From assembly GCA_964611585.1 (NCBI GenBank), contig CAZTAK010000013.1, positions 1 through 53,872 of the forward strand: DNA of 53,872 nucleotides, read 5' to 3'. Made by a program: the position numbers and the translations under genes. Positions 41,756 to 50,421 of this stretch are shown here, piece by piece. Position 1 is the first letter of the stretch. Each line of letters opens with the position of its first letter. The notes beneath the pieces were generated by a model. The model saw only the letters and a list, made by a program, of their open reading frames with translations. It did not search any database and was not told where the DNA came from. The DNA comes from CAZTAK01 sp964611585 (GTDB lineage: Bacteria; Pseudomonadota; Alphaproteobacteria; SHVP01).

Positions 41756-42922
41756 ATGGACCTCTCCTACACCCCGGAACAAGACATGTTGCGCGACAGC
41801 GCGCTGCGCTTCGTGCGCGAGGCGTATCCGTTCGATGCCCGCCGCGCCGCTGCCGCCACCGAACCCGGCTACCGCGGCGGGATTTGGCAGCAGTTCGCCG
41901 ATCTCGGCTGGCTCGGGGCGACGTTGCCGGAAGATTTCGGCGGCACCAGCGGGGGTGCGGTCGAGACCATGATCCTGATGGAAGCCTTCGGGCGCGGTCT
42001 CGTGCTGGAACCCTACCTGTGGTCGGTGGTGATGGGCGGCGGCCTGATCTTGAGGGCCGGAACGGCGGCGCAAAAATCGGAAATCCTGCCGGCGTTGGCG
42101 GCCGGAGAGTGCCGGCTTGCGTTTGCGTTCGTGGAGCCCGGCTCGCGCTACGATCTCGCGCACGTCGAACTCGCTGCCGAGCCACGCGACGGCGGATTTG
42201 TCCTCACGGGGCGAAAATCGCTGGTCTATCACGCCGCCAGCGCCGACCGGATCATCGTTTCCGCGCGCCTCACGGTCGCCCTGGGCGAGGCGAACGGGAT
42301 CGGGCTGTTCCTGGTTTCCGACGGCGCCGAGGGGCTTTCGCGCCGGGACTACAAGACCCAGGACGACGGCCGTGCCTCCGACCTGACTTTCGAAGGCGTC
42401 GCGGTGCCGGCCGAGGCCCGGATGGCGCCGGACGGCGATGCTTTGGCGCAAATCGAATTGGCCGTCGATACCGGGATCGCCGCGATCTGTGCCGAGGCGG
42501 TCGGCGCCATGGGCGCCTTGCGCGAGATCACGCTCGAATATCTCCGCACCCGGGAACAGTTCGGGCGCCCCATCGGTACGTTCCAGGTGTTGCAGCACCG
42601 CATGGTCGATCTGTTCATGGCCGAAGAGGAGGCGCGTTCGATGGCGATACTGGCGGCGCTATCGCTGGATCGCCCGGTAGCGGAACGAAAACGGGCTGTT
42701 TCAGCGGCCAAGGTTGCGGCCGGGCGCGCCGGTCGCCTGATCGGCCAGGAAGCGGTGCAGCTTCACGGTGGCATGGGCATGACCGACGAACTGAGCGTCG
42801 GCCACTATTTCAAGCGCCTGACCCTGATCGGAAGCATGTTCGGCGACGCCTCCCATCACCTCAAGGAATTCGCCGCGCTTGGCGGTGGACCCGCGAACCG
42901 GGCCGCCGAGGGAGGAGACTGA
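41756..42922 (+). CDS. acyl-CoA dehydrogenase, PimD-like (small subunit type)
   Basis: 388 residues from ATG 41756, 5 nt after the previous stop. N-terminus DLSYTPEQDMLRDSALRFV and C-terminal QLHGGMGMTDELSVGHYFKRL are those of the second-subunit group of paired acyl-CoA dehydrogenases. The middle flavin loop is atypical (FAFVEPGSRYDLAHVEL, lacking the usual TEP.aGSD), as often seen in the partner subunit. Probably forms a complex with the preceding protein. Confidence 0.87.
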   Translation: MDLSYTPEQDMLRDSALRFVREAYPFDARRAAAATEPGYRGGIWQQFADLGWLGATLPEDFGGTSGGAVETMILMEAFGRGLVLEPYLWSVVMGGGLILRAGTAAQKSEILPALAAGECRLAFAFVEPGSRYDLAHVELAAEPRDGGFVLTGRKSLVYHAASADRIIVSARLTVALGEANGIGLFLVSDGAEGLSRRDYKTQDDGRASDLTFEGVAVPAEARMAPDGDALAQIELAVDTGIAAICAEAVGAMGALREITLEYLRTREQFGRPIGTFQVLQHRMVDLFMAEEEARSMAILAALSLDRPVAERKRAVSAAKVAAGRAGRLIGQEAVQLHGGMGMTDELSVGHYFKRLTLIGSMFGDASHHLKEFAALGGGPANRAAEGGD

Positions 42923-42924
42923 CG

Positions 42925-44109
42925 ATGAATGACGCAGTAATCGCATCGACGGCGCGCACGCCGATTGGCAAGGCTTACCGGGGCGCCTTCAACAACACCC
43001 ACGGGGCGAAGCTGGGTGGGCATGTCATCCGGCACGCGGTCGAGCGCGTAGGCATCGAACCCGAGGAAGTCGAAGACGTCATTATGGGTTGTGCCCTGCC
43101 CGAAGGTGCGACCGGCCAAAACATTGCGCGCCAATGCGCCCTTCGTGCGGGGTTGCCAGTGACGGTCAGCGCGGTGACGGTGAACCGGTTTTGCAGTTCC
43201 GGCCTGCAAGGGATCAGCATGGCGGCCCAGCGGGTGCTTGTCGACGGCGTGCCGATCGCCGTGGGCGGTGGGCTCGAATCCATCAGTCTGGTTCAGAACG
43301 AGCACCAGAACCTGTTCCGCGCCCGCGAAGACTGGATCGACCAGCACAAGCCGGAACTCTATCTTTCGATGATCGACACGGCCGAAGTGGTTTCCAAACG
43401 CTATGGCATCGGCCGCGACGTGCAGGACGAATACGCCTTGCAAAGCGAAATGCGGATCGCTGCGGCGCAACAAGCGGGCCGGCTTGACGACGAGATCGTG
43501 CCGCTGGAGACGGTCAAGATCGTTACCGACAAGGAAACCGGCGAAACGCACGAAGAAACCGCGTGCCTCGAACGGGACGAGGGCAATCGCCCCTCAACCT
43601 CGGCCGAGGGACTCGCCGCGCTCAAGCCGGTGATGGGCGACGATGGATTCATTACGGCGGGCAATGCGAGCCAGCTTTCCGACGGCGCTTCGGCCTGCGT
43701 GGTGATGAGCGCCAAGGAAGCATCGCGCCGCGGGATCGAGCCCCTCGGCATTTATCGCGGCCTCGCCGTTGCGGGCTGCGAACAGGACGAAATGGGGATC
43801 GGGCCGGTGTTCGCGGTCCCGCGCCTGTTGAAGCGCCATGGCCTTTCCATCGACGACATCGACTTATGGGAACTCAACGAGGCCTTTGCCGTGCAAGTCG
43901 TCTATTGCCGCGACCGGCTCGGTATTCCCGACGACAAGCTCAACGTCGATGGCGGCTCGATCGCGATCGGCCATCCCTATGGCATGAGCGGCTCGCGCAT
44001 GGTCGGCCACGCCCTCATCGAGGGCAAACGCCGCGGCGCCAGGTATGTCGTTACTACCATGTGCATCGGCGGCGGCATGGGCGCGGCGGGATTGTTCGAG
44101 GTGAACTGA
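42925..44109 (+). CDS. acetyl-CoA acyltransferase (thiolase, PimB-like)
   Basis: 394 residues from ATG 42925 with GGAGGAG upstream. All thiolase active-site elements are present: nucleophilic Cys in NRFCSSGLQ (about 88-96), the NEAFAVQV motif, GGSIAIGHPYGMSG with the catalytic His, and the second Cys in MCIGGGMGAAG. It cleaves 3-oxoacyl-CoA to acetyl-CoA and a shortened acyl-CoA, closing the beta-oxidation cycle of the three genes before it. Its last codons are partly repeated in the tandem repeat that follows. Confidence 0.93.
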   Translation: MNDAVIASTARTPIGKAYRGAFNNTHGAKLGGHVIRHAVERVGIEPEEVEDVIMGCALPEGATGQNIARQCALRAGLPVTVSAVTVNRFCSSGLQGISMAAQRVLVDGVPIAVGGGLESISLVQNEHQNLFRAREDWIDQHKPELYLSMIDTAEVVSKRYGIGRDVQDEYALQSEMRIAAAQQAGRLDDEIVPLETVKIVTDKETGETHEETACLERDEGNRPSTSAEGLAALKPVMGDDGFITAGNASQLSDGASACVVMSAKEASRRGIEPLGIYRGLAVAGCEQDEMGIGPVFAVPRLLKRHGLSIDDIDLWELNEAFAVQVVYCRDRLGIPDDKLNVDGGSIAIGHPYGMSGSRMVGHALIEGKRRGARYVVTTMCIGGGMGAAGLFEVN

Positions 44110-44326
44110 CGGCCCGCGCGCTAGGGGTCAATGCGCGCGGCGTAGTTGTTCGAAGTGAACCGGCGGCCCGCNNNNNNNNNNNNNNNNNNNNNNNNNNNNN
44201 NNNNNNNNNNNNNNNNNNNNNNNNNNNNNNNNNNNNNNNNNNNNNNNNNNNNNNNNNNNNNNNNNNNNNNNCGCGCTAGGGGTCAATGCGCGCGGCGTAG
44301 TTGTTCGAAGTGAACCGGCGGCCCGC
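44092..44326. repeat. 54-bp tandem repeat spanning an assembly gap, derived from the thiolase gene end
   Basis: The segment TTGTTCGAGGTGAAC plus the next 39 nt (44092-44145), beginning inside the thiolase gene, is repeated starting at 44146 with two or so base changes. The second copy runs into 100 Ns and reappears after them (44272-44326). The period is 54 nt. The Ns are a placeholder, so the copy number is unknown. The gap probably exists because the assembler could not cross the repeat. Confidence 0.75.
44172..44271. other. assembly gap (100 Ns)
   Basis: Exactly 100 unknown bases, the conventional placeholder length. The 54-nt sequences on both sides are nearly identical, so the true gap could even be negative (overlapping contig ends). 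Confidence 0.98.
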
Positions 44327-45103
44327 CTAGGCCCGCGAGCCCGCAATCGTCACGCCGCCGTCGATGACGAGGGTCTCGCCGGTGATGAAGCGGCCGGCTT
44401 CGGTCGCCAGCAACAGCGCCGCGCCGGCGATGTCTTCCGGTTCGCCGATGCGCCCGAGCGGGCTCGCTTTCAGGACTTCTTCATAGACCGGGGGATTGTC
44501 CCAGAGCGCACGGGCGAAGTCGGTCCGCACCAGACCGGGCGCGATGCAGTTGACGCGCACGTTGCGCCGGCCCCATTCGACGGCGAGGTTGCGCGCGAGT
44601 TGCATGTCGGCGGCCTTGGAAATCGCATAGGCGCCGAGCATCGGATCACCGCGCAGACCGGCGACACTGGAGATAATGACCACCGCGCCGCCGCCGCGCT
44701 CGGCCATCTGCGGGATGGTCATGTTGCAGAGCCACAGGGTGCTCTGCACGTTTCGCTTCAGAATGGTCTCGAAGGCATCGTCCGCAATCTCCGCCAACGG
44801 TCCGAAGTGGGGATTGACGGCGGCGTTGCAGACCAGCACGTCGATCCGGCCCCACTCGGCGAGCGTACGGTCCACCAGCGCCTGAAGCTGGCCCTTGTAA
44901 CCGATGTTGCAGGGGACGGGCAGGGCGGACCCGCCGGCGGCACTGATCTCTTCGGCGGTCTCGCGGCAGCGGTCTTCGTCACGGCTGGAAATCACCACCC
45001 TGGCGCCGTGCCCGGCCATTGCAAACGCGATCGCCCGGCCGATTCCCTTGGTCGATCCGGTTATCAGGACGACTTTGCCGGTCAGGTCGAATAGGCCGGT
45101 CAT
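44327..45103 (-). CDS. short-chain dehydrogenase/reductase (classical, active-site intact)
   Basis: 258 residues. Nucleotide motif TGSTKGIG, NAAV at the NNAG position, catalytic Ser in IISSVAG, and Tyr and Lys in GAYAISKAA are all in place, unlike the other SDR at 20151. It is an NAD(P)-dependent alcohol/ketone oxidoreductase, perhaps for a hydroxyacyl or alcohol intermediate. It converges on the thiolase gene across the tandem repeat and overlaps the small gene upstream of it by 4 nt. Confidence 0.9.
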   Translation of the reverse strand: MTGLFDLTGKVVLITGSTKGIGRAIAFAMAGHGARVVISSRDEDRCRETAEEISAAGGSALPVPCNIGYKGQLQALVDRTLAEWGRIDVLVCNAAVNPHFGPLAEIADDAFETILKRNVQSTLWLCNMTIPQMAERGGGAVVIISSVAGLRGDPMLGAYAISKAADMQLARNLAVEWGRRNVRVNCIAPGLVRTDFARALWDNPPVYEEVLKASPLGRIGEPEDIAGAALLLATEAGRFITGETLVIDGGVTIAGSRA

Positions 45104-45339
45104 GGCGCTGCCTCGGGTTGCCGCGTATCCCCGATTCGCACGGTCCTCCGATGCAGCGCGCGCGGATTGCCCTTGCCCCGGCGTCTCGACTTGCCGCCCG
45201 GCGGCGAGCGCGTGAGCGGCCGCATGGTCCGGCTGCCGCCGGGATCGGCGGCAATCGTGAAATCGCCGTATTCCTGATAGGTTTCGGGCGTACCGATTTC
45301 GCCGCTAAAGAAACGTCCGTTGATGATCGAAAGTTCCAT
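45100..45339 (-). CDS. small hypothetical protein upstream of the SDR gene
   Basis: 79 residues, with GGGGGC just before ATG 45337-45339. Its stop overlaps the SDR start (ATGA), which supports real translation. The N-terminal half is protein-like (ELSIINGRFFSGEIGTPETY); the C-terminal half is basic and Arg/Pro/Gly-rich. I do not recognise a domain. Confidence 0.5.
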   Translation of the reverse strand: MELSIINGRFFSGEIGTPETYQEYGDFTIAADPGGSRTMRPLTRSPPGGKSRRRGKGNPRALHRRTVRIGDTRQPEAAP

Positions 45340-45401
45340 ATTGCCCCCTAGTCCGCCCTTTGGCCTGCCTGCCGGTGACTCGGCCCGCCGCGCGGTTGCC
45401 G

Positions 45402-45437
45402 TTGTTCGCAGCATTGTTCGCAGCATTGTTCGCATCA
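45402..45437. repeat. three tandem copies of a 12-bp unit
   Basis: TTGTTCGCAGCA occurs twice, then TTGTTCGCATCA, without gaps. It lies in the region between the small minus-strand gene and the plus-strand hydrolase, where promoters for both are expected. No function is evident. Confidence 0.6.
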
Positions 45438-45513
45438 TCGTCTGCATTGCCGCTCTATTGTCGGCGCGGGGGCGGCGCGAGTCCATGGACCAGGGACGGG
45501 CGTAAGTCGGGTC

Positions 45514-46407
45514 ATGGCGTTCGATAGCCTGGTCCCGCAACCGCCGCGCACGCTGGAAAATTCGCGCGACCCCGAGGCCGCCATCCGTTACGCCGAGCGC
45601 GCACTGGCCGCATCGCGCGCCGCCGCCGAACGCTGCCGCACCGTGTTCGACGTGCCCTTCGGCGACGATCCCTGCCAAAAACTCGATCTCTACCTGCCGC
45701 AACATGCGCCCGCGACGCCGCTGCCGGTGCTGATCTACTTTCATGGCGGCGCCTGGTCGCACGGTTACAAGGAATGGAACGGCTTCATGGCGCCCGCGTT
45801 CGTCGATCTGCCGGCGATCTTCGTATCCGCCTCCTACCGTCTCGTGCCGGAGCACAAATACCCGGCGGCGCTGGAAGTTGCGTTCTCGGCGATAAAATGG
45901 GTCTATGGGCACATCGCCGGGCACGGCGGCGACCGTGACCGGATTACGGTGGCGGGGTGGTCGGCGGGCGGCAATCTGGCGGCAATGGTTGCGCTGCGGT
46001 ACGAAATCTATGCCGCGCTCGATTTGCCCGCCGATGTCGTCAAGTCCTGTCACGCCTCGAGCACTGCCTTCCGCATCCGCCGCGACGATCCGGCACCGGG
46101 CAATCGCGGCATCACCTACGCCGAATTCCTGCTGAGTGAGCCCGAAAACGACGAAGTGGCAAGCCCGATCAATTTCGTCGACGACAAGGCGGTACCGTTC
46201 TTTATCGCGCATGGCAGCGATGATTTTCCCCATGTCGTCGGGTCCAGCCGGGAAATGGTCGCGGCGCTGGAACGCAACGGAACGCAGGTCCTGTCCAAGG
46301 TCTACGACGGCCTCGACCACTACGAAAACAATCTGTCGCAAGCCTCGGCGGACAACGACTGGGTGGCGACGGTGCGGTCGTGGATGGTGTCCGCGCCCGG
46401 TGCCTGA
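45514..46407 (+). CDS. alpha/beta hydrolase (carboxylesterase / formamidase-like)
   Basis: 297 residues. Oxyanion motif YFHGGAWSHG at about 75-84, nucleophile elbow GWSAGG at about 148-153, an aspartate region around VPFFIAHGSDDF, and a terminal catalytic His in YDGLDHYENN. The pattern is that of the HSL/carboxylesterase type, and the SYRLVPEHKYPAAL segment resembles kynurenine-formamidase-like enzymes. Cytoplasmic. It overlaps the downstream DNA glycosylase gene by 8 nt. Confidence 0.85.
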   Translation: MAFDSLVPQPPRTLENSRDPEAAIRYAERALAASRAAAERCRTVFDVPFGDDPCQKLDLYLPQHAPATPLPVLIYFHGGAWSHGYKEWNGFMAPAFVDLPAIFVSASYRLVPEHKYPAALEVAFSAIKWVYGHIAGHGGDRDRITVAGWSAGGNLAAMVALRYEIYAALDLPADVVKSCHASSTAFRIRRDDPAPGNRGITYAEFLLSEPENDEVASPINFVDDKAVPFFIAHGSDDFPHVVGSSREMVAALERNGTQVLSKVYDGLDHYENNLSQASADNDWVATVRSWMVSAPGA

Positions 46408-47275
46408 ACTTCCGGACATCACCGTCTATATCGAGGCGCTGGAACGGCGCGTGACCGGCGAGCCGCTGAATCATACTCGCTTCGCCAGTCCGTTTTTGCT
46501 GCGCTCGGTTGAACCGCCACCGTCCGCCGCCGAAGGGCGGACGGTCATCGGGCTCCGGCGGCTCGGAAAACGAATTGTATTCGAACTCGAAGACGAGCTG
46601 TATCTGGTGTTGCACCTGATGATCGCGGGGCGTCTGCACTGGCGCCAGGCCGGCGTCGCGCTCAAAGGCAAACAGAACCTGGCCGCATTCGACTTTTCCG
46701 CCGGATCGCTGGTCTTTACCGAGGCAGGTTCGAAGAAACGCGCGTCCCTCTACGTCGTGCAGGGCGAGGCCGGACTGGCGGCGCACGACCCGGGCGGCAT
46801 CGACGTTCTCGCGTGCGAATGCGATCGGTTCTCGGCCGTTCTCACCGAAACCCACCATACCCTCAAGCGCGCACTAACCGACCCGCGCCTGTTCGGCGGC
46901 ATCGGCAACGCCTATTCGGACGAAATCCTGCACCGGGCACGGCTCTCGCCGCTCAAGTGGACGGACCGGCTAACGGTCGAGGAGGTGGGGCACCTTTACG
47001 GTGCCGTGCAGGCGACCCTGAGGGAATGGACCGAACGCCTGCGTGCCGAAATGGGCGACGGGTTCCCGAAAAAAGTGACCGCGTTTCGCGAACAAATGGC
47101 CGTTCACGGGCGCTATGGAGATCCGTGTCCCGATTGCGGCGCGCCGGTTCAGCGCATCGCCTATGCCGGCAATGAGACCAACTACTGCGCCCGCTGCCAG
47201 ACCGGGGGCAGGTTGCTCGCCGACCGTTCGCTTTCGCGATTGCTCAAGAAGGACTGGCCCAAGACTCTGGACTAA
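46400..47275 (+). CDS. Fpg/Nei family DNA glycosylase
   Basis: 291 residues from GTG 46400. The mature N-terminus is P-E-L-P-D, where the proline is the catalytic nucleophile and the glutamate is essential. The helix-two-turn-helix region (LFGGIGNAYSDEILHRARLSPL) and a C-terminal zinc finger (CPDCG ... CARCQTGG) complete the family pattern. It removes oxidised bases from DNA and nicks the strand. MutM (8-oxoguanine) and Nei-like specificity cannot be told apart with certainty; several usual MutM residues differ, so I give no gene symbol. Confidence 0.88.
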   Translation: MPELPDITVYIEALERRVTGEPLNHTRFASPFLLRSVEPPPSAAEGRTVIGLRRLGKRIVFELEDELYLVLHLMIAGRLHWRQAGVALKGKQNLAAFDFSAGSLVFTEAGSKKRASLYVVQGEAGLAAHDPGGIDVLACECDRFSAVLTETHHTLKRALTDPRLFGGIGNAYSDEILHRARLSPLKWTDRLTVEEVGHLYGAVQATLREWTERLRAEMGDGFPKKVTAFREQMAVHGRYGDPCPDCGAPVQRIAYAGNETNYCARCQTGGRLLADRSLSRLLKKDWPKTLD

Positions 47276-47332
47276 CTCGAAGACCTGCGCCGGGGGCACG
47301 CGCCGCCCTCCTGACGGGCCGGGGCGCCGCCT

Positions 47333-47435
47333 AACGCAAATCCCGAGCCGGCGGAATCGCCAGCGACGACGATTTGCGTTCTATGTCAAAGGGATAGAGC
47401 TTTTCGCGTGAGCGCATGCGAACGGAAAAAGCTCT
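47333..47435. repeat. composite two-hairpin intergenic repeat
   Basis: Two inverted repeats lie side by side: AACGCAAATC...GATTTGCGTT (47333-47342 with 47371-47380) and AGAGCTTTT...AAAAGCTCT (47396-47404 with 47427-47435), joined by CTATGTCAAAGGGAT. This layout is a common dispersed intergenic element in Rhizobiales and related groups. Here it sits between convergent genes and just overlaps the end of the regulator gene. Confidence 0.6.
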
Positions 47436-48228
47436 AGTTGACGGCGACCGGGGAAGTCAGATGACGCGAATCGAGATCGGCTTCGTCGGCGAGCTTTGCC
47501 GCGTCGAGAACCTTCAGGGTGCCGTTCTTGATCGCGACGATTCCGTCTTCGCGGAGCTCCCGCAACATGCGGTTGACGTGGACCGACGTAAGCCCAAGGG
47601 CGTCACCGATGATTTCCTGGCTGACCGGCAGTTGAATCGAACCCCGCAATTTGGGATCCGACGTGGCCCGCACCCGGACGATCAGTTCCATCAGAAGATT
47701 GGCAATGCGTGCCCGGGCCCGGCGCTGACCGACGTTGGCGAGGTGCTGGGCCAGGGTAATCTCGCGCGTGCGGCTTATCCCGGCGAGACGAATCGCCAAT
47801 TCCGGATGCGCGCGCAGCAGTTCGATCAGCCCGGCGCGCGGAAGCACGCACAGACGGGAGTTGGTCAAGGCTTGCGCCGAAATCCGGTTGGGCGCGCCCG
47901 GTTGCGTCTCGAAGCCGATTAACGTTCCCTGCAGCGCGAAATCGAGGACCTGGCGTTCGCCATCGGCCAGCCACTGGTACAGCATCGTCCAGCCTTCCAG
48001 AACCGTATAGAACTCGTCGGCGGGTTCGTCCTCGGTGATGAACTCGGTGCCCGCCCTGACGATCCGGTCGCCGGATTTGAACCGTTCGAAGATCCCTAGT
48101 TCCGACACGTTCAGGGCGCCGCAGATCGCCCAACGGCGCACGGCGCAATCGGAACAGCTCTGGGATTCATCGCGCCCGACGAGCGCGTAGGTCTCCGAGC
48201 GGCCTCCGTCGAGTACTTCCAGCGACAA
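47434..48228 (-). CDS. Crp/Fnr-family transcription regulator with four candidate Fe-S cysteines
   Basis: 264 residues if it starts at TTG 48226-48228 (GGGGATCG upstream); no ATG fits well and longer readings overlap the divergent GAF gene, so the start is uncertain. Cys25, Cys28 and Cys36 (CSDCAVRRWAIC) plus Cys127 mirror the four cluster ligands of FNR, pointing to an oxygen-sensing [4Fe-4S] protein. Cyclic-nucleotide-fold domain about 45-150; winged helix near the end (SQEIIGDALGLTSVHVNRML). The recognition helix has V-x2-NR where FNR has E-x2-SR, so its target site may differ from TTGAT. Confidence 0.82.
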   Translation of the reverse strand: MSLEVLDGGRSETYALVGRDESQSCSDCAVRRWAICGALNVSELGIFERFKSGDRIVRAGTEFITEDEPADEFYTVLEGWTMLYQWLADGERQVLDFALQGTLIGFETQPGAPNRISAQALTNSRLCVLPRAGLIELLRAHPELAIRLAGISRTREITLAQHLANVGQRRARARIANLLMELIVRVRATSDPKLRGSIQLPVSQEIIGDALGLTSVHVNRMLRELREDGIVAIKNGTLKVLDAAKLADEADLDSRHLTSPVAVN

Positions 48229-48363
48229 TTGCGATCCCCGATTATCGGTTCTTTCGGACGACCCGCGTGCTAGATACCATACCGGACGATGCACCGCAAA
48301 AACGGGCGGCACACTGAATGCTAGTACAATAGGACAGAACGTCACGGGACATTTGAATTGGCG

Positions 48364-49005
48364 ATGGAAAATATCAATGCAGCGGGTTCGCGGAGTGACA
48401 GCAGCCCTCCGCTGGGGTCGGGGCGCGGTGTGACGCTGCATGCGCCGGCCGAAGCTCATGCCGCCCTGCGTCAGTGCCTGGGCGCCGGCCTTGAGGCGCC
48501 CGATATCGAGGCGGCGCTCGGGTGCGTTACCGGATTGGTCGTCAATCTGCTGGGCGATCATCAGGCCCATCTCAAGCCCGGTGCCCTGAAGGGCGAGGAG
48601 CGCCAATTTTCAGTTTCCGGCGTGTTCATGGTCTCGGCCGACGGCAGTCAAAATGTCTTGATTGCCGAACGTAATTTCCCTCCCGAGCAGCACCGCCTTG
48701 CCGTCGAGTCCGGCCACGCCCATCCCGGGCAGGTGGTGCGGACCGGAAAATCCCTGTTGCTGGAAAACACCGACGACGATATCTCGTTCCGGCAGATACT
48801 GAAGACTTCGCGCATGGGCTCGGCGATCTACGCGCCGATGATGTGGCAGGGCCGGGTTCTGGGCCAATTGGTTTGCGGGGCGCAGGCGCGCAACACCTAC
48901 CGGCCTCTCGACCTCGAAATTCTCGAAAGTTTTGCCGACGTCGCCACGCTAACCTGGCTCGGGTTCAACGGCCCGCGCGATCTTGCGGCGATTCTGGCCG
49001 GATGA
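48364..49005 (+). CDS. GAF-domain protein
   Basis: 213 residues. The central region (about 50-200) has the GAF fold pattern: FSVSGVFMVSADGSQNVLI, then GQVVRTGKSLLLENTDDD and SAIYAPMMWQGRVLGQLVCGA near the end. No histidine kinase, cyclase or DNA-binding domain is attached, so it is a stand-alone sensor or scaffold. It is divergent from the Crp/Fnr gene with about 135 nt between starts, so the two may share control. Confidence 0.75.
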   Translation: MENINAAGSRSDSSPPLGSGRGVTLHAPAEAHAALRQCLGAGLEAPDIEAALGCVTGLVVNLLGDHQAHLKPGALKGEERQFSVSGVFMVSADGSQNVLIAERNFPPEQHRLAVESGHAHPGQVVRTGKSLLLENTDDDISFRQILKTSRMGSAIYAPMMWQGRVLGQLVCGAQARNTYRPLDLEILESFADVATLTWLGFNGPRDLAAILAG

Positions 49006-49055
49006 AGACCGGCGGCGGCTAAAGCACCTAAGTCCGGACGCGGAGGGAGAAATCA

Positions 49056-50402
49056 ATGCGTGGAACCGGCATCGGCCGCCAACGCCCCCTGAAAGAAAAG
49101 CTCGACCCGGCGCGGACTGCGCTGGTCGTGATCGACATGCAAAACGACTTTTGTCACGCGGACGGCTTTTTCGGCAACCGCGGACGGGACATGTCGGCGA
49201 TGCCGGCCGTGGCCGGCCGAATCTCGCGCCTGGTCGAGGAAGCGCGGCGGCTGGGCACGCTGATCCTGTGGGTTCGGGCGCACTACAACGACATCGTATT
49301 GGGGCCGCCGATGGGGGAGGCCATGAACAAACCGGGCAGTTCGTCGGGATGCTGCCAGGCGGGCACCTTCGGCGCCGACTGGTACGGCGATCTTCAGCCG
49401 CGCAATGTTGCAAACGAGCTGGTCGTGACCAAGCACCGCTACAGCGCATTCTGGGATTCGCCGATCGACCTCTATTTGCGCAGCAACGTCATCGAAAACC
49501 TGGTAGTGGCCGGTGTCAGTACCGACGTTTGCGTCGAATCGACGGTGCGGGATGCGTTCTTCCGCAACTATTTCGTGACCGTTGCCGGCGATGCTACCGC
49601 CGCCGGGCCGGAGAATCACGCGACCGCTCTGGCCGCCATGGGACGCTATTTCGCCGATGTGGTAGAGACGGATTCGGTTCTCGGCGTCTGGCAAAATGAA
49701 AAGCCGCCGCCGGCCGGCACGAAAAGGGAGCCCGGCGCCGGGTCCGGGCAAGATTCTGAGACACTGCTCGATCCGGTGCAAACGGCGCTGGTGATCGTCG
49801 ATCTGCTAAACGACTTCTGTCACCCGGAGGGCGTCATGGGGGCGAGCGGCGACGATCTCTCGCAAATCCGCGGCGCCGTTCTCGACACGAAAGCGTTGCT
49901 CGAGGCGGCGCGCGGGTGCGGCGCGCTGGTGGTACACGTCCAGACCGTGAACGATCCGGCGGCGCGGCCGGCGCGCTGGCGCGGCCTCAAGTCGGAGGCG
50001 GAGGAAGTGAGCCGCCTGTGCGCGCCGGGGTCGTGGGGCGGGGCGATTGTGGATGAACTCACGCCCCTGGACGGCGAGGAAATCGTGCCCAAGCACCGCT
50101 GCAGCGCCTTCATCGACACGCGGCTCGAAACGCTGCTGCGTTCAAACGGAATCCGTACTCTGGTGGTTACCGGAACGACAACCCAGACCTGCGTCGAATC
50201 GACTGTCCGCGACGGTCAGATGCGCGACTATCGGGTCGTGGTTGCGCGCGACAGCGTTGGCGCCCGTGGCCACTTGCGCCATCTTCACGATGCCGCACTG
50301 GAGACGATGGAACTGTATTTTGCCGACGTTACCGAATCGGCGGCGGTGATCGGCGCCTGGGAAGCGGGCCACCGCAATATTGCCGCGCAGTCCGCATTCT
50401 GA
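49056..50402 (+). CDS. tandem isochorismatase-like hydrolase (two complete domains)
   Basis: 448 residues with two isochorismatase/nicotinamidase-type domains in series: about 25-215 and 240-445. Both keep the Asp-Lys-Cys triad: DMQND / VTKHR / TDVCVEST in the first and DLLND / VPKHR / TQTCVEST in the second. A short Pro/Gly/Lys linker joins them. A GGAGGGAG site precedes the ATG. Members hydrolyse amides, nicotinamide, N-carbamoyl compounds or isochorismate. The duplicated form is unusual, since single-domain enzymes assemble as oligomers. The substrate is unknown. Confidence 0.87.
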   Translation: MRGTGIGRQRPLKEKLDPARTALVVIDMQNDFCHADGFFGNRGRDMSAMPAVAGRISRLVEEARRLGTLILWVRAHYNDIVLGPPMGEAMNKPGSSSGCCQAGTFGADWYGDLQPRNVANELVVTKHRYSAFWDSPIDLYLRSNVIENLVVAGVSTDVCVESTVRDAFFRNYFVTVAGDATAAGPENHATALAAMGRYFADVVETDSVLGVWQNEKPPPAGTKREPGAGSGQDSETLLDPVQTALVIVDLLNDFCHPEGVMGASGDDLSQIRGAVLDTKALLEAARGCGALVVHVQTVNDPAARPARWRGLKSEAEEVSRLCAPGSWGGAIVDELTPLDGEEIVPKHRCSAFIDTRLETLLRSNGIRTLVVTGTTTQTCVESTVRDGQMRDYRVVVARDSVGARGHLRHLHDAALETMELYFADVTESAAVIGAWEAGHRNIAAQSAF

Positions 50403-50421
50403 AGGGCGGTCGCGGCGCCGG

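Noticed and set aside
45340..46422. Extension of the small minus-strand gene into a 440-codon open frame
   Set aside because: The extension is antisense to the alpha/beta hydrolase and includes the 12-bp tandem repeat; the ribosome site supports the short 79-residue version.
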